NCBI GenBank assembly: GCA_016708265.1
Contig: JADJGA010000003.1
Location: forward strand, 124,001-188,000
Length of the DNA: 64,000 nucleotides
Direction of reading: 5' to 3'
Origin: Saprospiraceae bacterium
GTDB lineage: Bacteria > Bacteroidota > Bacteroidia > Chitinophagales > Saprospiraceae
Below, piece by piece: positions 44,765 to 54,747 of the stretch. Each line of letters begins with the position of its first letter. Position 1 is the first letter of the stretch. The notes beneath the pieces are model-generated. The model had not been told where the DNA came from, ran no database searches, and saw nothing but the letters and a program-made list of their open reading frames with translations. The position numbers were made by a program, and so were the translations under genes.

Positions 44765-47386
44765 TTACAATTTTATCATTTTCACAAATACCGGTTCTCC
44801 TAAATTGTCAATATATCTGATAAAATATGTACCTTTTGGCACATTCAATTTGATCTTTTGTTCAATACCATTGAATTCACCCTTCTGTATAAATTTTCCT
44901 GACAAGTCAAAAATCTCATAGACAGTCTGTTTTAATTCAGAATGCAAAATGATCTCATCGTCACTAAAAGGATTGGGGATCACCAGTAACTCTCCTGACG
45001 AATTCGGCTTTTCAAAAAATTCTTTATTCTCAATTTCTCTTAATTCTAAACCACCTTCTATTTCCTTTTGCCTTTCGCAGTCAGGTTTTGGGATGTAAAT
45101 GGTTTTAAAACATACGGAATTGCAATTGCTGCAATTTACATTTTTATCACATATTTTAACTGTTAAATAAATATCTTCATTGAAAGGTCCAAGCACATAG
45201 ATACCATTATTATATGAACCCAATTGTATTTTATTATTTGGATATGCCGGAGTAGTATAACTGACACAGGCTTTCTGCGTATTTGCATCCATTCCACTAA
45301 TATCGAGGTGCACTAAATGCCCTGAATATGTCTGTGATCTTGGGTCAAATATGCATTCCACATCTTGTACATCTACTTCAAGTCTGCATATATCTATGCA
45401 CGGTTTTGGAGAACAAATAGTGAATTTTGACTCACAGGGAACAGTCACATTTTTTTTAATTAACGTAAACACCAAACATGATCCATAAATAAAGTCAAAA
45501 CTCAGAGGCCCTATTGTATTTATAGTATTATATGGATATGAGCCATAATTGTTAGTTCCTAATTTTAATTGAAATTCATTGGGAGTAGGAGGATTTTCAT
45601 TCGGTACTTTTATCGTAAAATACCAGTGTAAAGGATTATTTGGATCGCACGTAACATCACCTATCTCTGCATCTGTAAATTCATCGCAACCGGAGCAATA
45701 GTCAGGAGCTTCGATGTGATATGAGAAATTGCATTCAGGCAGATATGCCTCAAGCCACCAATCACCTTCCTGTATAAGGAATGGGCCGAGTATCAGGTTA
45801 ATAGTATCTCCTTCACTTGAAGTGAGGGTATGAATACTATTTTCGTTGGGATACGGATCTATCAAGTCTCTGTCAAGTCTCCAGCCTATAGTATCAGGAT
45901 CGTAGAGAGAGACATAGACATAATAGTAATCATCCGAAATATTAGGGGTTGTACTATTGTCGTTGCAGCCTCCCACTTTGACATCAAGGACTATTCCACA
46001 AGTATCGACAGCACTACCGCCTCCTCCTGTACAATCAACAACCTCATATAAGCTACGGCATATTTTAAGTGAATTGCTTAGCGGAACCGGCAGTGTGTCA
46101 GTACCATCTAAGAAATAACCTTCGACAAAAATTTCAAGGCAATCTTCTGTAGTAAAATTAGATACTGGAAAATCAAAACAAAATGTGTTGTTATTATAAA
46201 TCTGTAAATTTTCTATTGTATATCCTGGTACATTAATACCTATAAGTTTATATTGCTCAAAAGTTACATCATTGCATATTACTTTTGGCGGATTAAGTGA
46301 AAATTCACCACATACTGTCGCTACTGGAACCACTTCTTCTTCATAGCATGATATATAATCAATAGTTTTCAATTTTATTAAGCTACAACATGAATCACAA
46401 GGCTCACACATACCATCAATGTATGCATATCCGACATGTCCTTTACGTGCACAATCGGCAACAGTTATTTCTAATGTTGCTATACTGTCAACAAATTCAT
46501 CAGAGATTGTAAATGTGTGGCAAGTCCAATCCTGTCCTTTTACTTTGTTAAATTTAATATTTCTGTAATAACACGGATCTTCTGGATATTCGTTTACACA
46601 TTTTAAAAAACTGGCATCAAAGCATAAATCATCTTCCGAAGCTTTGTCACATTTTATACTTAAAAATGGCTGTTGATCTTCGTGATCATCAGGATTTTCC
46701 AATACCACTGCATACCATACCGTAAAATTTTTGGTTTCTTCTGTCACCTTAAACCGTTTAGTTATCCTGTCAATTCCAAAATCCCCCTCACAATTAGTAA
46801 TGTGTCCATATTGATTATTAATTCTTAGGGCTTTTTCTCCAAATCTTGTTTGTTGTATCCCGGTTAACGGATCAATACCAGAAGAAACTATTTCCAACCT
46901 TTTGGTAACAGGCGGGTAAACAGGTAAAAAAGTAACATTTTGGCCAGAAATTGTAAGAGGTGTACAACTAGAGCTTCCATGTCCCCATTGAAAGGAATTA
47001 TGTTGACTAATATACCCTTTATAAAATTGAAACCCATCCTCAAATCCTCCATTGTCACAAACCAAGGTATCCACTCCTGCTACCATAGCTGAAGGAGGGA
47101 AATACAAGTTTAAGTACTCTTTCATATTCTCTTTGATGAACAGGGATTTTCCTTCTTCAGCACACAATAATTTGATATCTTCTGCCGTCATGCTTTCACC
47201 ATTTTCTGATAAAATGGCTTCTTTACTAAAATTTGCAATGTTCTTCTTTATGTAACTTTCGGTGTAAGCATGCATTCTAATCTCAAAATCTGTAGTATTC
47301 TGTGCTTCAAGTGTAGCTGACAGGGTCATACACGTATAAACTAATACAATCATGCATGATTTTAAAAATTTAAATTTTTTTCTCAT
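44765..47386 (-). CDS. Large T9SS type A secreted protein
   Basis: 873 residues with a signal peptide ending near residue 28 (LSATLEAQ). I recognise no catalytic family. The middle is rich in Cys (for example CEPCDSCCSL, CDECTDAEIG-like text) with repeated immunoglobulin-like or CARDB-like stretches (NDVTFEQYKLIGINVPGYTI, VQDVECIFDPRSQTYSGHLV). The last ~75 residues, from LLVIPNPFSDDEI to VKMIKL, are the T9SS type A sorting tail. It lies upstream of the SBBP gene on the same strand, but a strong terminator separates them, so they are probably distinct transcripts. Confidence 0.88.
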   Translation of the reverse strand: MRKKFKFLKSCMIVLVYTCMTLSATLEAQNTTDFEIRMHAYTESYIKKNIANFSKEAILSENGESMTAEDIKLLCAEEGKSLFIKENMKEYLNLYFPPSAMVAGVDTLVCDNGGFEDGFQFYKGYISQHNSFQWGHGSSSCTPLTISGQNVTFLPVYPPVTKRLEIVSSGIDPLTGIQQTRFGEKALRINNQYGHITNCEGDFGIDRITKRFKVTEETKNFTVWYAVVLENPDDHEDQQPFLSIKCDKASEDDLCFDASFLKCVNEYPEDPCYYRNIKFNKVKGQDWTCHTFTISDEFVDSIATLEITVADCARKGHVGYAYIDGMCEPCDSCCSLIKLKTIDYISCYEEEVVPVATVCGEFSLNPPKVICNDVTFEQYKLIGINVPGYTIENLQIYNNNTFCFDFPVSNFTTEDCLEIFVEGYFLDGTDTLPVPLSNSLKICRSLYEVVDCTGGGGSAVDTCGIVLDVKVGGCNDNSTTPNISDDYYYVYVSLYDPDTIGWRLDRDLIDPYPNENSIHTLTSSEGDTINLILGPFLIQEGDWWLEAYLPECNFSYHIEAPDYCSGCDEFTDAEIGDVTCDPNNPLHWYFTIKVPNENPPTPNEFQLKLGTNNYGSYPYNTINTIGPLSFDFIYGSCLVFTLIKKNVTVPCESKFTICSPKPCIDICRLEVDVQDVECIFDPRSQTYSGHLVHLDISGMDANTQKACVSYTTPAYPNNKIQLGSYNNGIYVLGPFNEDIYLTVKICDKNVNCSNCNSVCFKTIYIPKPDCERQKEIEGGLELREIENKEFFEKPNSSGELLVIPNPFSDDEIILHSELKQTVYEIFDLSGKFIQKGEFNGIEQKIKLNVPKGTYFIRYIDNLGEPVFVKMIKL

Positions 47387-47942
47387 AACTTAAAAATTTA
47401 GAAATGATAAAATAGTGAAACTACTTTTAGTTGGAAGAGACTGCTAAATTAATTTATTTTTTTTAATTTTTCAAATAATTTCATCGAATAAAAAAATAAA
47501 TTTAAAATAAATACTAATCACCAAAATAATTATAGTCTTCATTGCATTGGTTCATGATATTATTTGGTGGCATTAAGATATAATGGAAAATTACGCTAAA
47601 CTAATTTAATGGCAAATCAATATTCAAAAAAAAGTTAACCTGAAAAATTCATAGATTTTTTCACTCAATGAGCGGACGAATTGCAAAATATTGATATTCA
47701 AGAAGTAACTAAATATAACTTTATTAATCCTGTTCCCCAAAATTGGGGAAAGAATATTTTGCAATTGTCAGGGTTAACCTATCCAGCCTAAAAAACCAAT
47801 GGCAACAAAAACACTCTAAATTTTACAATATTTTTTAAACTTATCGGAGTATTGTTAACTCTTAATTCACATTTTTCTTTATTTTTATCTTTTATTTTTT
47901 TTTATTTGGGACATCATTTTATAATAATTAATAATATTAAAA
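47387..47942. other. 556-base gap with a decayed reading frame and palindromes
   Basis: The stretch 47609-47790 reads MANQYSKKS, stop, PEKFIDFFTQ, stop, ADELQNIDIQEV... to TYPA, stop, in one frame: a candidate decayed gene of ~60 codons. It overlaps a palindrome TTCCCCAAAATTGGGGAA (47735-47752) and inverted copies of AATTGCAAAATATT (47680-47693) and AATATTTTGCAATT (47754-47767). Nothing else is recognised. Confidence 0.45.
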
Positions 47943-48803
47943 ATGAAGGTTTGTATTTTTTTTGTGGCTATTCTATTTCTGTTTACTTCATACTCAAATT
48001 CACAGAATTCGATAATGTCAGCAAATGACTTCATAAAGTATTCCAAAAATAAAAAATTAAAAATTATTGATGCCAGTGATCCGGCAACTTATACAAAATC
48101 GCATATTAAAGGAGCTGTTAATCTTCCATTTTCAGAATTAAACCAGAAACACGGTAAAGTAAAAGGATTGATGGAAACTCCTGAGAATATAGCAAAAAAG
48201 TTAGGAGAATTAGGAATTAGTGAGAAAGATGCGATTGTAATTTATGATGATGGTACCAACAAGTCCTCAGCCAGAGTTTATTGGTTACTGAAATATTTGG
48301 GAGCAAGCAATATCAAACTTCTGCACAAACAATTAAATATGTGGGAGCATGCTGGTATTGATATGACAGACAGATCTGAGAAAATTAAACCTGAAACATT
48401 TGTCCCAAAAGTCAATAATGAAATGCTTATCAGTTTACATGAAATTGATAAAATGATTGATGAAATCGTTTTTATTGATGCCAGAGATGTTTCGGAATAT
48501 TCAGGTACTGATTCAGGTGGACTGCCTTATAATAACAAAGGTCATTTTCCCAATGCGATCAGTGTTGAATACAAATCATTATTAAATGACAATTATTCGT
48601 TCAAATCTGTTGAAGAGATTGCTAAGGTATTGGAAAATAAAGGTCTGAATAAAGAAAAAAACTATGTAATATATTGCTGGATAGGCTTGAGAGCAACAGT
48701 TGTTTATTTTGCTCTTACCGAATTGTTACATTATCCCAATGTCAAGCTTTATGATGGCAGCTATGAGGAATGGAACTTTGAAGGTAAACCTTTGATCAAA
48801 TAG
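47943..48803 (+). CDS. Periplasmic sulfurtransferase with two rhodanese domains
   Basis: 286 residues. A signal peptide (about residues 1-20) exports it. Two rhodanese folds follow: an inactive N-terminal one (FIKYSKNKKLKIIDASDPATYTKSHIKGAVNLP) and an active C-terminal one (FIDARDVSEYSG ... GHFPNAISVE) with Cys245 in YCWIGLRA, where the loop CxxGxR differs from the mercaptopyruvate consensus CGSGVT and is nearer thiosulfate-type CRxGxR. It should move sulfane sulfur between thiols in the periplasm. The gene precedes a di-haem peroxidase and a radical SAM gene in the same direction. Confidence 0.88.
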   Translation: MKVCIFFVAILFLFTSYSNSQNSIMSANDFIKYSKNKKLKIIDASDPATYTKSHIKGAVNLPFSELNQKHGKVKGLMETPENIAKKLGELGISEKDAIVIYDDGTNKSSARVYWLLKYLGASNIKLLHKQLNMWEHAGIDMTDRSEKIKPETFVPKVNNEMLISLHEIDKMIDEIVFIDARDVSEYSGTDSGGLPYNNKGHFPNAISVEYKSLLNDNYSFKSVEEIAKVLENKGLNKEKNYVIYCWIGLRATVVYFALTELLHYPNVKLYDGSYEEWNFEGKPLIK

Positions 48804-48929
48804 GATTTGAATAACTCAACGAAGATAAAGAGTATCTGAAGCTCAATGATGATTTTCACTGTCTTGCTTATTATTTTTATTAATCGTTATTTTTTTAGTT
48901 TGATTACTTTAAATATATAAATCCAGCTG

Positions 48930-49979
48930 ATGAATTCCTTGAAAACTCTGCTTGCATTTACATTTTTGTTTATATTTTCTGATTCTTGCAGAAATACTAA
49001 AACCCCTGAAGTAATTATTTCTGCAAAATTCGATAATGTAATTTATCATCTTGCCAGAAGCTATATTACTTCCTTACCTGAGCTGGATTTGGATAAATTT
49101 AATGAAAATGAGAAGAGAATCATTGAATTAGGAAAATCTTTGTACTATGAAAAAAAATTGTCTGCAAATAAGACAATAAGCTGTGCTTCATGTCATGATA
49201 TTTCTAAATATGGTGTGGACAACATGGCATTACCAAGTGGTGATTTACAACAAATTGGCACACGTAATACTATCACTGTGTTAAATACTTTTTTATATGG
49301 TGAACAAAACTGGGATAATAAATTTAAAACTGTTGAAGAACAAGCTATCGGTCCAATATTTGCCAAATGGGCAATGGCTATGCCCGATACCATTGAACTG
49401 TTAAACAGATTAGATGAAGATAAATATTATAGACAAGCATTTGATGAAGCCTTCCCCAGCTCAAAATCAAGTATTACAATCAATAATTTAAAAAAGGCAA
49501 TAGGTGCATTTGAAAGAATATTGCTGACACCCTCAAGATTTGATGAGTATCTTAAAGGTAATCTTTCGGTATTAACTCCAAAGGAAAAACTTGGTGTCTA
49601 TAGTTTTGTTATGAACTGCAAATCTTGTCATAGTTCAGCTCTTGTTGGTGGCGGCTTTGCAATAAAGTACCCAATATTCGGAAACCATTTTGATTATTCC
49701 AATATCCAAAATTCTGACCCCGGGAAGTATAATGTTACTAAAAATCATGAAGATATATTTGTATTCAAAGTTCCACAGTTGAGGAATATCGAAAAAACCT
49801 TTCCCTATATGCACGATGGATCAGTAGCGAAACTAGAGGATGCTATACGCATTTGTAGTATGGCAGAAGCAAATTGCAGATTAAATGAACAGGATATAGA
49901 ATATATTGCTGCTTTTTTAAAAACATTGACGGGAAAAATACCTTATTATGCATTACAGGATAGAAAAACTTTTAATTAA
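48930..49979 (+). CDS. Di-haem cytochrome c peroxidase (CcpA/MauG family) lipoprotein
   Basis: 349 residues. A lipoprotein-like signal with FSDSC (Cys20) places it in the periplasm, membrane-tethered. Two haem-attachment motifs are seen: CASCH (residues 85-89) and CKSCH near 230. Family blocks include LGKSLYYEKKLSANKTISC and PQLRNIEKTFPYMHDGSVAKLEDAI. Such enzymes reduce hydrogen peroxide with electrons from c-type cytochromes, or modify a partner protein as MauG does. The rhodanese gene lies 126 bases upstream and the radical SAM gene starts 20 bases downstream, so the last two are likely co-transcribed. Confidence 0.93.
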   Translation: MNSLKTLLAFTFLFIFSDSCRNTKTPEVIISAKFDNVIYHLARSYITSLPELDLDKFNENEKRIIELGKSLYYEKKLSANKTISCASCHDISKYGVDNMALPSGDLQQIGTRNTITVLNTFLYGEQNWDNKFKTVEEQAIGPIFAKWAMAMPDTIELLNRLDEDKYYRQAFDEAFPSSKSSITINNLKKAIGAFERILLTPSRFDEYLKGNLSVLTPKEKLGVYSFVMNCKSCHSSALVGGGFAIKYPIFGNHFDYSNIQNSDPGKYNVTKNHEDIFVFKVPQLRNIEKTFPYMHDGSVAKLEDAIRICSMAEANCRLNEQDIEYIAAFLKTLTGKIPYYALQDRKTFN

Positions 49980-49999
49980 CTGAAACTTAAAGAGCAAAA

Positions 50000-51199
50000 A
50001 TGATTACTGAATTCAGTAAAAAAATGATAATCAAGTCTGCTCAAAAAGCAAAATACCGCTTTCAAAAGACTCCCGAAGCATCATTAAAAGAGAATTATGG
50101 TATTTATATTCATGTACCTTTCTGTATAAAAAAATGCTCTTTTTGTCCCTTTTATAAAGAGATTTTTCGCAAAGAAAGAAAAAACTATTACTTGGAGGCA
50201 TTGTTACATGAAATCCGACAAAAAGATATTTCCGGTAAACCATCGTGGATTTATTTCGGTGGTGGAACACCTAACGTTCTAAGTATTGAAGAACTGCAAA
50301 AGATTATTAATACATTACAAGAAAAGGTAAAACTAACCGAAATCGGAATTGAAGTTTTACCAGAATTAATAAATACAGATTATATTTCAGATCTCAAAAG
50401 TATTGGTTTTACGAGGATAAGTTTTGGGATACAATCTTTGCATGAAAATATTTTAAAGAATAATAATAGAATTTATTCAAATCCCGATAAGATTTATGAG
50501 CTGGTTGAAGCAGCAAAAAAAAATGATTTCTGGGTCAACATAGATGTTATAGTTGGACTTCCGGGACAATCAGGAGAAACTTTTTTGGAGGATATTAAAC
50601 AGATTTTAAAATTTCAACCTTCACAAATAGCAACTTATCCTTATTTATTTTTCAAAAATGTAACAGCCGTTTCAGACATGTCTGACAAAAGACAGTTTGA
50701 ACTTATGGAGGAAGCCGGCAAATTATTAAAAGATTATCACAGGAAATGTATCTGGATATTTTCAAAAGAGGACAAAATTTCAGATTTGGCAAGAGATGAA
50801 TTGATCTATGATTATGTGGGCTTTGGACCCGGAGCATGTTCAACTTATGGAAAATGGAAAATCGTCAACCCTGAATTGGATATTTATCTGAATAACTACA
50901 GAAATAATGTTAATTATTCTTTGGTTGCCCTTAAGAATAATAAGAGTAATGATTGGAGACAATTTGCAAGAATGATTAATGATTTAAAATGCTACACTGA
51001 TAAGAAAAACTACCCTGCTTATCTGAATTTGTTTATTGGTATTTTGAAACTATCAGGATATTCAAAAAATAATGTGTTGACCAAAAAAGGATTATTATTT
51101 GCTCACAAAATCACAAAATCTTTGGTAGAATCTCTTCCGTCGCCAATACGAAATACGTCTTTTATTGAGAATTATGCTGAATACAAAAATGCTTTATAA
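50000..51199 (+). CDS. HemW-like radical SAM protein
   Basis: 399 residues. The radical SAM cluster motif is C42-IKK-C46-SF-C49 in YIHVPFCIKKCSFCPFYK. The following WIYFGGGTPNVLSIEELQKI and RISFGIQSLHENILK blocks place it in the HemN/HemW superfamily. HemW proteins are haem chaperones, whereas HemN oxidises coproporphyrinogen; the HemW-diagnostic second Cys context YCDF is here FCPF, as in more distant branches. Starting 20 bases after a di-haem peroxidase, it may help that protein receive haem, or process a substrate of it. That role is inference. Confidence 0.82.
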   Translation: MITEFSKKMIIKSAQKAKYRFQKTPEASLKENYGIYIHVPFCIKKCSFCPFYKEIFRKERKNYYLEALLHEIRQKDISGKPSWIYFGGGTPNVLSIEELQKIINTLQEKVKLTEIGIEVLPELINTDYISDLKSIGFTRISFGIQSLHENILKNNNRIYSNPDKIYELVEAAKKNDFWVNIDVIVGLPGQSGETFLEDIKQILKFQPSQIATYPYLFFKNVTAVSDMSDKRQFELMEEAGKLLKDYHRKCIWIFSKEDKISDLARDELIYDYVGFGPGACSTYGKWKIVNPELDIYLNNYRNNVNYSLVALKNNKSNDWRQFARMINDLKCYTDKKNYPAYLNLFIGILKLSGYSKNNVLTKKGLLFAHKITKSLVESLPSPIRNTSFIENYAEYKNAL

Positions 51200-51543
51200 A
51201 ATCCTGTTTAAATCATAACATCGTAGAAATATTAAAAATTACCTACTGATGATCAAAGTCTGTGAATTCGATTATCATTTTCTTTAATTAATTGTCAAAT
51301 ATATATCGTAAGTCATGCAATCTTACTACTGCAGGCAGGAGATTAAGCCAGTAACCTGCAACATGCAACACCCAACTTTTATAACTTTCAAATTTTCAAT
51401 TTCATCTCTTAACTTTTAGTTTTTCACTATTAGTTCTCATCTTTTCACTTTACACTTTCAATCTGTTGTCAGTTGTCAGTTAATCTGTTGTTGGTTTGTT
51501 AGCTTTGAAAAACTGCACGACTTTTCACTTTCAAATTTTCACT
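51200..51543. other. 344-base gap with pyrimidine-rich repeats
   Basis: The right half (51400-51543) repeats TTTTCACTTT, TTTCAAATTTTCA and TGTTGTCAGTTGTCAGTTAATCTG motifs, the reverse-strand counterpart of the GAAAAAT/ACAACAGA texts at 19.6 and 38.3 kb. The left half shows a CTGCAGGCAGGAG and CCTGCAACATGCAACACCC patch. No terminator for the convergent genes or RNA gene was seen. Confidence 0.55.
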
Positions 51544-53718
51544 TTACACTACAATATACCATACCTGTGCAATCAGAAAACAAACGATCAATCCCATCAC
51601 TATCGGCAGAAATGTAGCCAGTGTAGTCCATTTTATGCTCTTTGTTTCCTTATAAATCGTATAAATGGTTGTAGAGCAAGGATTATGCAGAAGACTGAAA
51701 AGCATGAGATTTATAGCTGTAAGTGTAGTCCACCCTCCTGCTTTCAGAACCTGACCAGTAGCCTGAATGCTGTCCGTCTCGAACATCACTCCGCTCCCAG
51801 ACCCTATTCCTGTCAGGCCGAAATGCAGTACAGTGAGCATCAACACAGTAGGTATCACTATCTCATTGGCAGGAATTGCAATGATATATGCCAGAATTAT
51901 TATTCCATTTAATCCAAAAAATAATGCAAGCGGATCTGCAAAATTAATAAAATGACTGGCAAGGCTCAAATCTGCCATTTTGATATTGGCAACCAGCCAG
52001 ATCACCACACCTGCCGGAACAGCAAATACTACTGCTCTCCAAAGTACTATCAAAGTCCTGTCATAAAAAGAAGTGACAAACGTCTGCCATATCCGTGGTG
52101 GTCTGTACGGTGGCAATTCAAGGCTGAAAGCAGAATTAGCGCCTTGAAGTACCGTCCTCGATAACAACCAGGAAACAACCAGGCTAAGAAAAATTCCCAA
52201 AACTGCAATACCAATCACAGCTACTCCGGCTACCAGTCCAGCATATTGTACAGGGACCAGTACCCCGATAAACAGGGTAGCAATCAATATTTGTGTAGGC
52301 CATCTGCCATTGCACAATGAAAAATTGTTTGTAATGATCGCAATCAGTCTCTCCCTTGGACTGTCGATAATTCTGGTTGCTACCACTCCTGCAGCATTGC
52401 AGCCAAAACCCATGCTCATAGTGAGAGCCTGCTTGCCATGTGCCCCTGCGACCTGATACAATTTATCCATATTGAAAGCTACACGCGGCAAATACCCAAA
52501 ATCTTCGAGCAAGGTAAACAGTGGAAAGAAAATAGCCATTGGAGGTAGCATTACACTGATAACCCAGGCCATTGCAAGATATGCTCCATCTATTAAAATT
52601 CCACTCAGCCACCAAGGGAATCCTACATTATCTGCCAATCCTTTCAAAAAAGGATGTCCCTGATCCACCAATAGAGAAGCTAAAAGAGATGAAGGATAAT
52701 TTGCCCCGATGATTGTCAACCAGAATACCAGTGCAAGCAAGCCCAGCATGATCGGAAATCCCCAGATCCTGCTAGTAACTATTCTGTCCAGATCCCTGTC
52801 GAACCGGAATGGCTTTTTTACCTCATTTACAGTCAGGCAGTTGTCAGCTATTCTTTTTGCATTTCCGAAAATTATTTTCATCAAATCATCATGGAAATTA
52901 TCACCAAGTTCCCACCTCAACTGATTGGACAGAGAAATGATCTCAGCTTTTTTATTCTCGTCTGAATTTGTTTTCCTTATATAATCAATAATGCTCTGAT
53001 CCCCTTCGAGCAATCTTAAAGCCAGCCACCTGGGGCTTTTTATGTCCTCCAATAAATCAGTGATAAGAGGAACAAGTTGCCCAACTGCCTTTTCCAACTT
53101 ATCATTATAGACAAGTCGGTGAGGTTTACATATGTATTTACCTGAGGCTACATCTTCAATGTTTTGAAGTAATTCCTGCAGACCTTCACCCTGTCTTGCA
53201 GAAGCTTTGATAACGGGAACACCAAGTAGTTTTGAAAGATATCTATCATTGATCTCCATCCCATTACGCAGAGCTTCATCTGTAAGATTCAGACAAACCA
53301 CAACTTTTTCAGTGATCTCAAGTATTTGAAGGGTAAGGTTCAGATTTCTTTCCAGCCTCGTGGAATCAATGACCACTACAGTAACATCGGGATCATCGAA
53401 AAGAAGAAAATCTCTCGATACTGTTTCGTCGGCACTGATCGACAGCAACGAATATGTACCGGGGAGATCGACCATTTTATACTTCTTGTCGTTCAGTGCA
53501 AAAGCACCTTCAGCTCTTGCGACAGTTTTTCCCGGCCAGTTTCCTGTATGTTGTCTCAAGCCTGTCAGGTTATTGAACACAGTACTTTTCCCTGTATTGG
53601 GATTTCCTGCCAGAGCAAGAACATAATCGAAATTCTCTGAATTGACCCCAAGCTTTTTGATATGAGCAGTTTTCGGCACGGGACAATTAACACAATCCTT
53701 AGTTATTTTATTCTCCAT
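51544..53718 (-). CDS. feoB: Ferrous iron transport protein B
   Basis: 724 residues. The N-terminus starts with a small CVNC element, then the G domain: G1 GNPNTGKST (residues 38-46), the G3 region DLPGTYSL and G4 NLTD, with a helical GDI-like insert up to about 280. The transport domain has about eight membrane helices with conserved GFGCNAAGV and NNFSLCNGRWP. It imports Fe(II), driven or gated by GTP hydrolysis. The gene follows the DtxR-FeoA-FeoA fusion by 5 bases, so FeoA is supplied in trans. A CVNC leader is a little unusual. Confidence 0.96.
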   Translation of the reverse strand: MENKITKDCVNCPVPKTAHIKKLGVNSENFDYVLALAGNPNTGKSTVFNNLTGLRQHTGNWPGKTVARAEGAFALNDKKYKMVDLPGTYSLLSISADETVSRDFLLFDDPDVTVVVIDSTRLERNLNLTLQILEITEKVVVCLNLTDEALRNGMEINDRYLSKLLGVPVIKASARQGEGLQELLQNIEDVASGKYICKPHRLVYNDKLEKAVGQLVPLITDLLEDIKSPRWLALRLLEGDQSIIDYIRKTNSDENKKAEIISLSNQLRWELGDNFHDDLMKIIFGNAKRIADNCLTVNEVKKPFRFDRDLDRIVTSRIWGFPIMLGLLALVFWLTIIGANYPSSLLASLLVDQGHPFLKGLADNVGFPWWLSGILIDGAYLAMAWVISVMLPPMAIFFPLFTLLEDFGYLPRVAFNMDKLYQVAGAHGKQALTMSMGFGCNAAGVVATRIIDSPRERLIAIITNNFSLCNGRWPTQILIATLFIGVLVPVQYAGLVAGVAVIGIAVLGIFLSLVVSWLLSRTVLQGANSAFSLELPPYRPPRIWQTFVTSFYDRTLIVLWRAVVFAVPAGVVIWLVANIKMADLSLASHFINFADPLALFFGLNGIIILAYIIAIPANEIVIPTVLMLTVLHFGLTGIGSGSGVMFETDSIQATGQVLKAGGWTTLTAINLMLFSLLHNPCSTTIYTIYKETKSIKWTTLATFLPIVMGLIVCFLIAQVWYIVV

Positions 53719-53723
53719 AATGA

Positions 53724-54737
53724 TCAGACATTTTCAATTATAAAAATATTATCAGCCTGCTTTTTTCTCAGGGCAATACCTGCACCCAGTATATTATATG
53801 CTGTCGGTTCTCCACCCGGACTTCTCATCATCACGCTAACCTTGGTCCCCGGAACTACACCCAGGTCCATCAGCCTTCTTCTCTCCAGTCCCCTGCAAGA
53901 GGGTGATAAACCACTTACATAAGCAGTTTGTCCCGGCTGCAGACTGCTAAGCCTCTTACCAGATTCTGAATATTCATCATCATTGATCTTGACAACGGTG
54001 ACATTCTCTGCCAGTCCGCTTGCAAGTACAGCCTCTTCACCATCTCCGACAAACTTAATGCGATTGCCGTCATTGCTTACTATGTATAGCATCATTCCCG
54101 GATATAAACCCATTGCGGTTAGTTGCGAATATACAAGGGGTGGTTCATCTTCGATATGAATAATTTTCAGGTAGTCACCTTTTTGAAAATTTGTCAGTGA
54201 ATTGCCAACATATGCAGGGATGTCACCAGATTCGGATGGAATAGGGTCACCGTGCGGGTCAAAAACCGGATTCCCGATAGCTGCTGCCATTTTATTTGCA
54301 TCATTTTCAGTGATAAAATGTTCAATCCTGTCAGCCTCTTTGTGCCAGATTTTGGAATCAAAACCCGTTTCATCAGCCAGGTAGCGTTCCCAGATTCTGT
54401 GAATTCTCACTATTTTCAAAGCATATTTCCTGCCCTCATCAGTAAGGAATAAATACCCCTCCTTTTCAGTGATAAGTTCAGATTTCTCAAGCCTTTCAAT
54501 GATCATTCCTGTTTTTTCATCATCAATTTTTAAATTATCAGAAATGTCAGTACTGCTGCAATGGATATGCCTGTATTCAAAATTAAAGAGGAGCTTCAAC
54601 ACATCTTCCAATAGTATCCTCTCATTGTTTTGTTTAGCCATTTTCCATTTCCAGTAAAATCCCTTCTCCGGCAAAAAAACATAAAAAAGGGCAATGGTAA
54701 TAACGATAATAATCAAAAATAAACCTGTATCAATCAT
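53724..54737 (-). CDS. Membrane-anchored DtxR-like / FeoA-FeoA fusion protein
   Basis: 337 residues. A transmembrane segment (about residues 5-24) leads into a DtxR-type winged helix (about 40-100: ILLEDVLKLLFNFEYR, LTDEGRKYALKIVR) and the metal-binding and dimerisation part (IWHKEADRIEHFI, FDPHGDPIP). Two FeoA/SH3-like domains follow: about 180-245 (GDYLKIIHIEDEPPLVYSQLTAMGLYPG) and 262-337 (SLQPGQTAYVSGLS, RLMDLGVVPGTKV). It lies between dtxR and feoB. It likely acts as FeoA, with a second FeoA module and an iron-sensing module at the membrane; whether it still binds DNA is doubtful. The arrangement is unusual. Confidence 0.82.
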   Translation of the reverse strand: MIDTGLFLIIIVITIALFYVFLPEKGFYWKWKMAKQNNERILLEDVLKLLFNFEYRHIHCSSTDISDNLKIDDEKTGMIIERLEKSELITEKEGYLFLTDEGRKYALKIVRIHRIWERYLADETGFDSKIWHKEADRIEHFITENDANKMAAAIGNPVFDPHGDPIPSESGDIPAYVGNSLTNFQKGDYLKIIHIEDEPPLVYSQLTAMGLYPGMMLYIVSNDGNRIKFVGDGEEAVLASGLAENVTVVKINDDEYSESGKRLSSLQPGQTAYVSGLSPSCRGLERRRLMDLGVVPGTKVSVMMRSPGGEPTAYNILGAGIALRKKQADNIFIIENV

Positions 54738-54747
54738 TTGTCAATAA

